A stretch of 64,000 nucleotides of DNA from Pacificimonas sp036351775 (GTDB lineage: Bacteria > Pseudomonadota > Alphaproteobacteria > Sphingomonadales > Sphingomonadaceae). The position numbers and the translations under genes are program-made. The DNA lies in the NCBI GenBank assembly GCA_036351775.1, contig JAZBPX010000064.1, positions 1-64,000 on the forward strand. Direction: 5' to 3'. Of this stretch, positions 34,945 to 43,665 are shown piece after piece. Each line of letters starts with the position of its first letter. The stretch's first letter is position 1. The notes beneath the pieces are model-generated. The model ran no database searches. It was not told the origin of the DNA and saw only the letters and a program-made list of their open reading frames with translations.

Positions 34945-35052
34945 TAAGAGATGCAGATGGCCTGCATTCCGCCACCCCCTCATCTCCTCCGCCGCGACCT
35001 TCGGCTTTGGAAGGCGCGGGCGCTGCTGAGTTCACGCTGGTGACAAAAGTCA
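34945..35052. pseudogene. Apparent decayed duplicate of the aspS 3' end between two repeats
   Basis: The stretch around 34992-35044 aligns with the 3' end of aspS (around 35190-35243) on the same strand: 23 of 26 bases match over CCGCCGC(A/G)ACCTTCGGC then TTTGGNAGG-like sequence, and GCTGAGTTC is repeated nine bases perfectly further on. On the minus strand the frame matching aspS would read PKPKVAAE, resembling the real PRPKVAAN tail. Its other bases have drifted. This is inferred homology, not a proven one. Confidence 0.5.
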
Positions 35053-35141
35053 GTCATTCCAGCGAAAGCTGGAATCCATGCTGGAACCGTTGAACCCGGT
35101 GCCGCCGTCACAGCGTGGATCCCAGCCTGCGCTGGGATGAC
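35053..35141. repeat. 89-bp double-hairpin repeat, copy 2
   Basis: Bounded by GTCAT and ATGAC with hairpins TTCCAGC-gaaa-GCTGGAA and ATCCCAGC-ctgc-GCTGGGAT. The length is exactly that of copy 1, and only a few bases differ. It ends 10 bases from the aspS stop and could serve as its transcription end. Confidence 0.9.
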
Positions 35142-35151
35142 GATTTGTAGA

Positions 35152-36966
35152 CTACCGCCCCCGCGCCAGCCCTTCGTGGTCGTTCGCCGCAACCTTCGGC
35201 CTTGGCAGGTTCAGCTTCAGGCTGAGTTCCTTCAGCTGACGCTCCGACACCGGCGAGGGGGCGTTCATCATCAGGTCTTCGGCGCGCTGGTTCATCGGGA
35301 ACAGCACGACCTCGCGGATATTCGGCTCCTCGGCCAGCAGCATGACGATGCGGTCGATGCCCGGCGCGGAGCCCCCGTGGGGCGGCGCTCCATACTGGAA
35401 CGCGGTAATCATGCCGGAGAAGTCGCGGTCGACATCCTCCTGTGAGTAGCCCGCGATCTCGAACGCCTTGTACATGATGTCCGGGCGGTGGTTCCGGATC
35501 GCGCCCGACGACAGCTCCACGCCGTTGCAGACGATGTCATACTGCCAGGCCAGAATATCGAGCGGCTCCATCGTCTCCAGCGCCTCCATCTCGCCTTGCG
35601 GCATGGAGAAGGGGTTGTGCGAGAAAGCGATCTCGCCCGTGTCCTCGTCCTTCTCGAACATTGGAAAATCGACGATCCAGCAGAATTTGAACTCGCCGTC
35701 GTCGATCAGGTCGAGCTGCTCACCGATCCGCGTGCGCGCCGCCCCGGCAAGCTTCGCCGCATCCGACGCCTTGCCCGCGGCGAAGAACACGCCGTCATTC
35801 TCGTCAAGGCCCAGCGCCTCGATCAGCTTCGCGGTTTTCTCCTCGCCGTGGTTCTTGGCGATGGGCCCGCCCGGCGCGCCGTCCTTGATGTTGATATAGC
35901 CAAGGCCGGCATAGCCCTCGCCGCGTGCCCATTCGTTCATATCATCGAAGAACTTGCGGCTTTTCGCGCCCGCACCCGGTGCCGGGATCGCGCGTACGGA
36001 ATTGCCCGACGCCACCAGCTTCGCGAACAGGCCAAAGCCGCTGCCCTCGAAGTGGTCCGTGACGTCGGAAATCTCGATGGGGTTGCGCAGGTCCGGCTTG
36101 TCCGACCCATATTTCAGCATCGCCTCGGCATAGGGAATACGCGGGAACGGCGCGTCGGTGACGGTCTTGTCGGAGAATTCCTTGAACACGCCCTCCAGCA
36201 CCGGCTCGATGGCGGCGAACACGTCGTCCTGCGTCACGAAGCTCATTTCGAAATCGAGCTGGTAGAATTCGCCCGGGCTACGGTCGGCGCGTGCATCCTC
36301 GTCGCGAAAGCAGGGCGCGATCTGGAAATAGCGGTCGAAGCCGGCGACCATCAGCAGCTGCTTGAACATCTGCGGGGCCTGGGGAAGCGCGTAGAACTTG
36401 CCTGGATGCACCCGGCTCGGCACCAGATAGTCGCGCGCGCCCTCCGGCGAGGAGGCCGTCAGGATCGGTGTCTGCATTTCCAGAAAACCCTGATCGATCA
36501 TGCGGCGGCGGATCGAGGAAATCACGTTCGAGCGCAGGATGATGTTCTGGTGCATCTTTTCGCGGCGCAGATCGAGATAGCGGTGCTTCAGGCGAATTTC
36601 TTCGGGATACTCGGCGTCGCCAAAGACCGGCATCGGCAGTTCCTTCGCGCTCGATTGCACGGCCACGCTATCGGCCTGCACTTCAACCGCGCCGGTGGGC
36701 AGGTCCGCGTTCACCGTCTCGGCGGAGCGGGCAACGACCTTGCCCTCGACCGTGACGACGCTTTCCACGCGCAGGCCGTCAAGCACCTTGAAGGCATCCT
36801 CGCCCTCCTCGCTGACGATCTGGGTGATGCCGTAATGATCGCGCAGGTCGACAAACAGCAGCCCGCCATGATCGCGCTTGCGGTGAATCCAACCGGACAG
36901 GCGGACAGTCTCACCGACATTCTCCTGACGGAGCGCGGCGCAGGTGTGCGAACGAAACGGATGCAT
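35152..36966 (-). CDS. aspS: Aspartyl-tRNA synthetase
   Basis: 604 residues from ATG 36966 (MHPFRSHTCAALR), the normal start for bacterial AspRS. The N-terminal OB-fold anticodon-binding domain has SGWIHRKRDHGGLLFVDLRD. The class II core has FLEMQTPILTASSPEGARDY (motif 1/2 region), FYALPQAPQMFKQLLM, RDEDARADRSPGEFYQLDFE (motif 2) and GGSAPGIDRIVMLL (motif 3). The bacterial GAD insertion is present. Discriminating versus non-discriminating specificity for Asn cannot be settled from the sequence alone. It is divergent from rnd with 96 bases between. Confidence 0.95.
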   Translation of the reverse strand: MHPFRSHTCAALRQENVGETVRLSGWIHRKRDHGGLLFVDLRDHYGITQIVSEEGEDAFKVLDGLRVESVVTVEGKVVARSAETVNADLPTGAVEVQADSVAVQSSAKELPMPVFGDAEYPEEIRLKHRYLDLRREKMHQNIILRSNVISSIRRRMIDQGFLEMQTPILTASSPEGARDYLVPSRVHPGKFYALPQAPQMFKQLLMVAGFDRYFQIAPCFRDEDARADRSPGEFYQLDFEMSFVTQDDVFAAIEPVLEGVFKEFSDKTVTDAPFPRIPYAEAMLKYGSDKPDLRNPIEISDVTDHFEGSGFGLFAKLVASGNSVRAIPAPGAGAKSRKFFDDMNEWARGEGYAGLGYINIKDGAPGGPIAKNHGEEKTAKLIEALGLDENDGVFFAAGKASDAAKLAGAARTRIGEQLDLIDDGEFKFCWIVDFPMFEKDEDTGEIAFSHNPFSMPQGEMEALETMEPLDILAWQYDIVCNGVELSSGAIRNHRPDIMYKAFEIAGYSQEDVDRDFSGMITAFQYGAPPHGGSAPGIDRIVMLLAEEPNIREVVLFPMNQRAEDLMMNAPSPVSERQLKELSLKLNLPRPKVAANDHEGLARGR

Positions 36967-37062
36967 GGTTGGGACCACTTTCAAGACGATGATCGAATAC
37001 GGGCTTAAGCTCTGGGATCGGGCGCGCTGGAAACGCCACGCGGGCCGTCCTAAGGGGCTTCG

Positions 37063-38223
37063 ATGGACGAATATCAAGTCATCACCGACACCGCCACCCT
37101 GAAAGCCTTCTGCCGGGACCTCCGGCAGGCTCCATTCGTCACGGTGGATACCGAGTTCATGCGGGAAAGCACCTACTACCCGCTGCTGTGCTTGGTGCAG
37201 GTGGGCACACCGGATATGGCGGCCGCCATTGATCCGCTCGCCGATATCGACCTCGATCCGCTGCTTGAAATCCTTGTGGACCATGACGTCCTGAAGGTGA
37301 TGCACGCCGCCGGGCAGGATGTGGAAATCGTCTATAATCTTAGCGGCAAAACCCCCTGGCCGCTGTTCGACACCCAGATCGCCGCGATGGCGCTTGGGCT
37401 TGGCGAACAGGTCAGCTACGCAGCACTGGTAAAGCAGCATCTCGACATCACGCTAGACAAGGGTGCGCGCTTTACTGACTGGGCGCGCCGCCCCCTCGAC
37501 AAGCGTCAGCTTGACTATGCCGTCGCCGACGTGACGCACCTTGCCGAGCTGTTCCCGGTGATGCTGGAAGGGCTGAAGGAAACCGACCGCGGCGCGTGGC
37601 TGGATGAGGACATGCAGCGCCTGACCGATCCGGCGAACTACGCGAACGAGCCCGATCAGGCGTGGAAGCGCGTGAAGTTCTCGGGCCGCGATCCGGAATC
37701 GCTCGGCCGATTGAAGGCCCTCGCCGCCTGGCGGGAGCGGGAGGCGCAAGAGAAGGATCTGCCGCGCGGCCGTATCGTCAAGGACGAGACCCTCGCCGAC
37801 CTCGCCGGGCACCCGCCCCAGGACCAGCGCGGCCTTGCCCGTGTGCGCGGCCTGTCAAAGACGTGGGCAAATAACGACATCGGTGACCGCCTGATGCAGG
37901 CTATTGAGGATGCGACACCCATGCCGAAGACCGAGATCCCCGAGAGGGCGCGGGGGCGGCCGCGTTTGGGACCGGAGGCGTCGCTGGTCGCGGACCTGTT
38001 GAAGCTTCTCCTGAAAGTGCGCTCGAAGGAGGCCGGCGTTGCTGCCAAACTGATCGGCCGCGCAGAGGATCTGGAACGCTTGGCAGCGGGAGAGCGCGAT
38101 AGTCTGCCCCTGCTAGAGGGCTGGCGGCATGAGGTCTTCGGTGCCGATGCGCTGGCGCTCGTCGAGGGGCACCTCAGCTTCGCCGTTAAGGACGGCAAGA
38201 TGAAGATGACGGAGATCAACTGA
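37063..38223 (+). CDS. rnd: Ribonuclease D
   Basis: 386 residues. The DEDD exonuclease domain has D29 and E31 in VTVDTEFMRE, HAAGQDVEIVYNL and the C-terminal DYAVADVTHL with tyrosine and aspartate of the DEDDy class. An HRDC domain follows around 210-290. It trims the 3' ends of tRNA precursors and other small RNAs. It starts divergently from aspS and converges on ppx with 24 bases between. Confidence 0.93.
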   Translation: MDEYQVITDTATLKAFCRDLRQAPFVTVDTEFMRESTYYPLLCLVQVGTPDMAAAIDPLADIDLDPLLEILVDHDVLKVMHAAGQDVEIVYNLSGKTPWPLFDTQIAAMALGLGEQVSYAALVKQHLDITLDKGARFTDWARRPLDKRQLDYAVADVTHLAELFPVMLEGLKETDRGAWLDEDMQRLTDPANYANEPDQAWKRVKFSGRDPESLGRLKALAAWREREAQEKDLPRGRIVKDETLADLAGHPPQDQRGLARVRGLSKTWANNDIGDRLMQAIEDATPMPKTEIPERARGRPRLGPEASLVADLLKLLLKVRSKEAGVAAKLIGRAEDLERLAAGERDSLPLLEGWRHEVFGADALALVEGHLSFAVKDGKMKMTEIN

Positions 38224-38247
38224 AATCCTTTGTAGGCCTGAAGGTCG

Positions 38248-39762
38248 TTATTCGCTGATCTCGATACGCCAGTCGGCGGCAAGGTGCATGGCAAGCTGGC
38301 TTAGGCGCTTTTCCACCGCGGGGGACCATAGCGCGGCGTAGTCTTTCGACAGCGTCAACACGAGATCGTCACTGTCCCAGTCAAGCCGGCTCTGTTCCAG
38401 CGCCGCGAGCGTTCCACCGGACAGCCGCTGTCCAAGCCTGAGTGCGAGACCCCAGGCCGTTGCCCGGTCCAGCTTCTCGAACGACGCGAGCGGCGCAAGC
38501 GCCGTACGGGCCGGATCGGTTACCGGTCCGCCATTCTGGGCGAACAGCGCCGCGCCGAGCTGCGCCCTGCCCTCATGATCGATGTTCACCCAGTTGCCGC
38601 GAAGGCCCACCTCCAGCGCCCGCTCCGCGCGAAAATCCGGGTGCGCGCTTGAGGCGACGTCGACCAGTTCGCAGGCCACGCGGCGCAGGCGTTTCTGTTC
38701 GCCGCTGTCATCCGCGAAGATCCGCTTCGTCCACAGGGCGAGGGCCTCGGCATGGTGCGGAAAGCGCGCCAGCTTGCGCCCCTCGTTCCGCGCGGCGTAG
38801 ATCAGCGGGTCGCGCTCGGCGATGTCGCTGGGCAGCCCGTCGAAGAAGACGCCTTCGCGAATGCCATAGGCGGATACCACGGCGTGGCTCGACTCCAGGC
38901 GCCGCATGACCGCCCGAAGGAGAAGCGCCGCGCCGGGAAGGTGGGGCACACGCTGCGAGGACAGCGTCCGGATGTTCGAAAGCCGTTTATCGCTTAGGTT
39001 CGGCACCGACCGCGCCAGACGTTCGATCTCGTCACGGCTCAGGCGGTACTGATGCGCGATGGGAAGCGGAAAGTTTCGCAGGTGCATCTGTAACTGCGCA
39101 AGCGCGCGCCACGACCCGCCAACCATGTAGAAGGGAAGCCCGGCCGCGCTGTCGATCCACTCGACCGAATTCAGCGCCTTGGTAATCACCTTTCGCATCT
39201 TTCGCGGCCCGCCCTCCCGCGCTTCGGCGAGGCGGAGCGCGCCGATGGGCAGGGACACAATCTGCGACGGCACCCCGTCCTTCAGATGGGCAAGCTCAAG
39301 ACTGCCGCCGCCAAGATCGCCGATCACACCCTCAGCCGCGGGAATGCCAGCAAGGACACCCAGCGCGGCGTAGCGGCCCTCTTCCTCGCCCGGGATGATC
39401 GTGATCTCGATGCCGCAGATATCGCGGACACGTCGGCAGAAGGCTTCGCCATTCTCGGCATTGCGGACGGCGGCCGTGGCAAAGGCTTCCACCCGCGCGG
39501 TATTCATGTGGCGGCAGAGGAGGGCGAAGCGGCGCAAGGCCTCGATGCCCGCCGTCATCCGCGCCGCCTCCATCCGCCCTGTCTTCCCGACGCCCTCCCC
39601 CAGGCCAATCATCAGCTTCTCGTTGAACAGCGTCATTGGCGTGCGGCGGTCGGCGCGGAAGGCCACCAAACGGATCGAGTTCGAGCCAATGTCGATAACC
39701 GCGCGGATGGGCGGTCCCGCTTTCTCGGCATCCTGGCTGGCTACGGGAAGCTGTTCGGTCAC
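38248..39762 (-). CDS. ppx: Exopolyphosphatase / pppGpp phosphohydrolase
   Basis: 504 residues of the Ppx/GppA family. The actin-like fold starts with AVIDIGSNSIRLVAF and contains GDLGGGSLELAHL, the second phosphate loop, and the helical C-terminal half typical of long forms. It degrades polyphosphate made by the adjacent Ppk, and may hydrolyse pppGpp. The start overlaps the ppk stop by four bases, so the two are cotranscribed. Confidence 0.92.
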   Translation of the reverse strand: MTEQLPVASQDAEKAGPPIRAVIDIGSNSIRLVAFRADRRTPMTLFNEKLMIGLGEGVGKTGRMEAARMTAGIEALRRFALLCRHMNTARVEAFATAAVRNAENGEAFCRRVRDICGIEITIIPGEEEGRYAALGVLAGIPAAEGVIGDLGGGSLELAHLKDGVPSQIVSLPIGALRLAEAREGGPRKMRKVITKALNSVEWIDSAAGLPFYMVGGSWRALAQLQMHLRNFPLPIAHQYRLSRDEIERLARSVPNLSDKRLSNIRTLSSQRVPHLPGAALLLRAVMRRLESSHAVVSAYGIREGVFFDGLPSDIAERDPLIYAARNEGRKLARFPHHAEALALWTKRIFADDSGEQKRLRRVACELVDVASSAHPDFRAERALEVGLRGNWVNIDHEGRAQLGAALFAQNGGPVTDPARTALAPLASFEKLDRATAWGLALRLGQRLSGGTLAALEQSRLDWDSDDLVLTLSKDYAALWSPAVEKRLSQLAMHLAADWRIEISE

Positions 39763-41948
39763 GCCGACCGGTCTGCCTCAGCCTGCGCGCGCTCTGCGGT
39801 CGCCGGGGTCTCCGAGAGGTTAAGCCGCGGCACATCCGGTGCCTCGTCGATCACGGTTCCGCGTCCAGACAGCGACGGATTGTTCATGAAGTAATGATGG
39901 ACGTTGAACTTCTCACCGCTCGATCGCACGCGCCCATAGCTGCCGTCGGGCATCATCTCCCAGCTTTGCTCGGTGTCCTTCAGATTGGCGAGCATCACCT
40001 GATCGAGGATCTGGGCATGCACCGTAGGGTTCGAGATGGGGACGAGGGTCTCGACCCGCCGGTATAGATTGCGCGGCATCATGTCGGCTGAGGAGAAAAA
40101 GACCTTCGCATTTCGTGACGGCAGCGTATCGCCGTTCGCAAAAGCGTAAATGCGGCTGTGTTCCAGGAACCGTCCGATGATCGAGCGGACCCTGATATTT
40201 TCCGACAGCCCCTCGACGCCCGGGCGCAGGCAGCAGATGCCGCGCACCACCAACTCGACCGGCACACCCGCCTGGCTCGCGATATACAATCGATCGATAA
40301 TCTCGTCGTCGACCAGCGCGTTCATCTTCATCCAGATTCCGGACGGCTTTCCGGCGCGGCAATTCTCGATCTCCTGATCGATCAGCGATTCGATCCGCTG
40401 ACGCAGCCCGGTGGGGGCGATCGCCATCGCCTCCAGTCGCTTCGGCTCGACGTAGGAGGTGATGTAGTTGAACACCTGCGCCGCATCGCGGCCCAGAACC
40501 GGGTCCGACGTGAACAGGCTCAGGTCCGTGTAAATCTTCGCGGTCTGGGGATGATAGTTGCCTGTGCCGAAGTGACAGTAGGTGCGCATCCCCTGTCCCT
40601 CTCGCCGCACGACCAGCGACATCTTGGCGTGCGTTTTCCACTCGATGAAGCCGTAGACAACCTGCACGCCTGCGCGTTCCAGTTCGGCCGCCCAGGCCAG
40701 GTTCTGCTCCTCGTCGAAACGCGCCTTCAGCTCGACGACGGCGGTCACGGATTTACCGGCTTCGGCAGCGTCGATCAGGGCGCGGATAACCGCCGACTGC
40801 TTGCCCGCGCGGTACAGGGTCTGCTTGATCGCCACGACATTGGGGTCCGCCGCCGCCTGACGCAGAAAGGCGATGACCACCTCAAAGCTCTCATAGGGAT
40901 GCTGGACTATGATGTCCTTCTCACCGATGGCGGAAAAGCAGTCGCCGCCATGCTCGCGGATCCGTTCCGGAAAGCGCGGATCATAGGGCGGAAACTTTAG
41001 CTCCGGACGCTCCTCGCCGTAAAGCTGCATCAGATCGCGCAGCCCGATCATGCCCTCAAGGACCGAAACATCGTCCTCCTCGATCCGGAACGCCTTGCGA
41101 ACATAGCGGCGCAGCGCCTTCGGCATCCGCTCCTCGACCTTCAGGCGGATCACGTCACCGCGCCGCCGCCGCTTGATCGCGGTCTGGAAGTAGCGGACGA
41201 GGTCTTCGGCTTCCTCCTCGACCTCGATATCGCTGTCACGGATGATGCGGAACACGCCGTTTCCGGTCAGCTCGTATCCCGGGAACATCTCGTGAACGAA
41301 CAGGCGCACGATATTCTCAAGCGCGATGTAGCGCGCCTCGGTACCGGGCAGGCGGATATATCGGCCAAGGGACGGCGGCATGATGACCAGCGTCATCAAC
41401 GACTCGCCGTCTCCGGGCTGGTCCAGCTCCATGATTAGCCCGAACCCCAGGTTCGGAATGAACGGAAAGGGATGCGCCGGGTCGAGGGTCTGCGGCGTGA
41501 GAACCGGATAGATCTGCTCCAGGAAATAGCGTTCCAGCCACGCCTTTTCATCGGCATTGACGGTGTCGAGCGTCAGGACTTCAATGCCGATGTCGTCGAG
41601 TTCATCATGCAGTGCGTTCCAGATCTGCTGCTGGCGCATGGTCAGCTGTTCGGCTTCGCTGCGAACGGCCTTCAGCTGCTGGGCGGGCGTCTGCCCCTCC
41701 GGCGTCAGCGTCTCGACACCCTCCTCGACCTGACCGTGCAGACCCGCGACCCGCACCATGTAGAATTCGTCGAGATTATCGCCGCTTATGGCCAGGAACT
41801 TCAGACGCTCCAGCAGCGGGTAAGCGGCGTTGTTCGCTTCCTCCAGCACGCGTTCGTTGAACTTCAGCCAGGACAATTCCCGGTTGATGAAGCGCGCGGC
41901 GGGCGGAAAGTCCGCGAAGGGATCGCTGCTATCGGCTTCGGCGGTCAT
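39759..41948 (-). CDS. ppk: Polyphosphate kinase 1
   Basis: 729 residues. It polymerises phosphate from ATP into polyphosphate through a phosphohistidine. The autophosphorylated His is H440 in EWKTHAKMSLV and the second essential His is H597 in LEHSRIYAFANG. NRELSWLKFNERVLEEA at the N-terminus and HFGTGNYHPQTAKIYTD are further family marks. It sits between hdaA and ppx in the cluster. Confidence 0.96.
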   Translation of the reverse strand: MTAEADSSDPFADFPPAARFINRELSWLKFNERVLEEANNAAYPLLERLKFLAISGDNLDEFYMVRVAGLHGQVEEGVETLTPEGQTPAQQLKAVRSEAEQLTMRQQQIWNALHDELDDIGIEVLTLDTVNADEKAWLERYFLEQIYPVLTPQTLDPAHPFPFIPNLGFGLIMELDQPGDGESLMTLVIMPPSLGRYIRLPGTEARYIALENIVRLFVHEMFPGYELTGNGVFRIIRDSDIEVEEEAEDLVRYFQTAIKRRRRGDVIRLKVEERMPKALRRYVRKAFRIEEDDVSVLEGMIGLRDLMQLYGEERPELKFPPYDPRFPERIREHGGDCFSAIGEKDIIVQHPYESFEVVIAFLRQAAADPNVVAIKQTLYRAGKQSAVIRALIDAAEAGKSVTAVVELKARFDEEQNLAWAAELERAGVQVVYGFIEWKTHAKMSLVVRREGQGMRTYCHFGTGNYHPQTAKIYTDLSLFTSDPVLGRDAAQVFNYITSYVEPKRLEAMAIAPTGLRQRIESLIDQEIENCRAGKPSGIWMKMNALVDDEIIDRLYIASQAGVPVELVVRGICCLRPGVEGLSENIRVRSIIGRFLEHSRIYAFANGDTLPSRNAKVFFSSADMMPRNLYRRVETLVPISNPTVHAQILDQVMLANLKDTEQSWEMMPDGSYGRVRSSGEKFNVHHYFMNNPSLSGRGTVIDEAPDVPRLNLSETPATAERAQAEADRSA

Positions 41949-41953
41949 GGGAA

Positions 41954-42583
41954 TTACCAGCTTTCGTCATTCAGGGCATCGAGGATGGGCGCTAACAGGC
42001 GAACGGAGATTTTGCGTCCCTGTTCCAGCGCTGCCCTGTCCGCACGTTCGGCCAGCGCCGCGATCGCGCGGTAAGCGCGGGGCACGCGCAGACTGGCATG
42101 GGCGATCAAATCCGGCCCGACATCAAGACCGCGCTGCGCAAACCCGCGGTAGAGCAGCTCGGCGACCAGCGCATCGTCTGGTGCATGGATTTCCAGGATC
42201 GGCAGCGCATTCACCCGCGACTTTAGATCAGGCAGGCTGATCGCCCAACGGCCGGGCATCGTGCGCGCCGTCATCAGGACCGGATCGCCGCCATCTCGTG
42301 CGCGGTTCAGGGCGTGGAACAGGCCGGCCTGGTTCAGACCCCCACGATCCACATCCTCCCACAGGTCGAGATGCCCGCCCCGCCTGATCTTGGCGATCTG
42401 CGCAAGCCGTGTCTTGCCGCATTGTGCCGGGCCGACCAGCAGCACGGCGCCGTCGGGCCAGCGATCCCAGGTCTGCAGCCCGGCGGCCGCATCGGCGTTG
42501 GCGGGCGTCACGATAAAATCGTCCGCCGCCGTTCCGCCCCCGTCGAGGGGCAGTCCGAACTGTTCGAAGGCCGCCTTCGCCAT
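41954..42583 (-). CDS. hdaA: DnaA regulatory inactivator HdaA-like ATPase
   Basis: 209 residues from ATG 42583 (MAKAAFEQFGLPL). A DnaA-like AAA+ domain lacks the DNA-binding domain IV of DnaA. The start QFGLPL resembles the clamp-binding motif (QxxLxLF-like) of Hda proteins. The P-loop is GPAQCGKTRLAQ (about 55-66). The domain continues through VLMTARTMPGRWAISLPDLK with the SRV sensor region. In Caulobacter HdaA acts with the beta-clamp to inactivate DnaA-ATP; that role is assumed here. It is followed by ppk after 5 bases. Confidence 0.85.
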   Translation of the reverse strand: MAKAAFEQFGLPLDGGGTAADDFIVTPANADAAAGLQTWDRWPDGAVLLVGPAQCGKTRLAQIAKIRRGGHLDLWEDVDRGGLNQAGLFHALNRARDGGDPVLMTARTMPGRWAISLPDLKSRVNALPILEIHAPDDALVAELLYRGFAQRGLDVGPDLIAHASLRVPRAYRAIAALAERADRAALEQGRKISVRLLAPILDALNDESW

Positions 42584-42591
42584 GCCGCGGC

Positions 42592-43665
42592 TTAGCCCTC
42601 GCCCGGCGGCGCCCCTGCCGCGTAGATGGGGCTGCCAAGATAGGCGCGCATGACGGCCCGCACGATCACGGCAACCACGGCGGCAACCGGCACCGCCAGG
42701 AATACACCGACGAGACCGGCGATCTCGCCGCCCGCAAACACGGCGAACAGCACCCACAGCGGATGCAGCCCGATCCGTTCGCCGATCAGGTTGGGCGTCA
42801 GGGCCGACCCTTCGAGGATCTGGCCAAGCTGAAAGACGAGGAAGATAAAGAACAGCGGCAGGAACTCGAAACCGAACTGGCCGAGGCCGACGAGCAGCGC
42901 CAGCGCCACAGAGATCACCGCGCCCAGATAGGGCACGAACGCCAGAACACCGGCAATCAGGCCCAGGACGAGCGCATAGTCGAGCCCTGTCAGCCACCAA
43001 CCGGCCGCGTAAAAGACGGCGAGCGCTGAACATACCAGCGACTGCCCCCGAATGAAGCCGGAAAGCGCGCTGTCGGCTTCGTCGATCAGGCGGTTCGCCT
43101 CGACTTCCCAGCGCGGCGGGATCCAGCTGCGCGCGCGTGCCGTCATGTTGTCGAAGTCGAGAAGCGCGTAGAAGGCCACGACCGGTACGATGATAATCAG
43201 AGCGAGGATGTTGAAGAGCGCAAGACTCTGTTCCAGAACCGACCGAACAAGGTTTGCGCCAACCTCCGCGGCGCGCTGCAGGATGCCGGTTCCAAACTCA
43301 TCGAAAGAGCCGAGCTGGTTCAGACGCGCATACCAGCCCTCGAACGTCGGCCGCAGGTCGGCAACGATTCCAGGCAGCGAGGCAATCAGCGATTCCGCCT
43401 GCGCAACGATCAGGGGCGCGACCAGGAGCAGAAGCCCGGCAATCACGGCGAAGAACAGGACGAGGACCACGGTGGTTGCGGCCCAGCGCGGCCAGTTTCG
43501 TGCCTGTAGCTTGTCGACGCTCGGGTCGAGCAGATAGGCGATGATCAGGCCGGCAAGAAAGGGCGGCAGGATCGCGGCTGTCTGCCAGACGAACCACGCT
43601 AAGATCGCGAGAACGACGAGCCACCCCCAGTGAAAGCGGATTCGGACGGGGACAGCCTCTGTCAC
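42592..43665 (-). CDS. AI-2E transporter (PerM) family membrane protein
   Basis: 357 residues. Around seven to eight hydrophobic segments are visible, starting at WGWLVVLAILAWFVWQTAAI and including LALFNILALIIIVPVVAFYA and VFYAAGWWLTGLDYALVLGL. The stretch GVLAFVPYLGAVISVALALL is the most conserved family signature. Family members export small molecules or act as permeases; AI-2 export itself is not implied. It overlaps the DUF2066 gene upstream by four bases and precedes hdaA by 8 bases. Confidence 0.85.
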   Translation of the reverse strand: MTEAVPVRIRFHWGWLVVLAILAWFVWQTAAILPPFLAGLIIAYLLDPSVDKLQARNWPRWAATTVVLVLFFAVIAGLLLLVAPLIVAQAESLIASLPGIVADLRPTFEGWYARLNQLGSFDEFGTGILQRAAEVGANLVRSVLEQSLALFNILALIIIVPVVAFYALLDFDNMTARARSWIPPRWEVEANRLIDEADSALSGFIRGQSLVCSALAVFYAAGWWLTGLDYALVLGLIAGVLAFVPYLGAVISVALALLVGLGQFGFEFLPLFFIFLVFQLGQILEGSALTPNLIGERIGLHPLWVLFAVFAGGEIAGLVGVFLAVPVAAVVAVIVRAVMRAYLGSPIYAAGAPPGEG

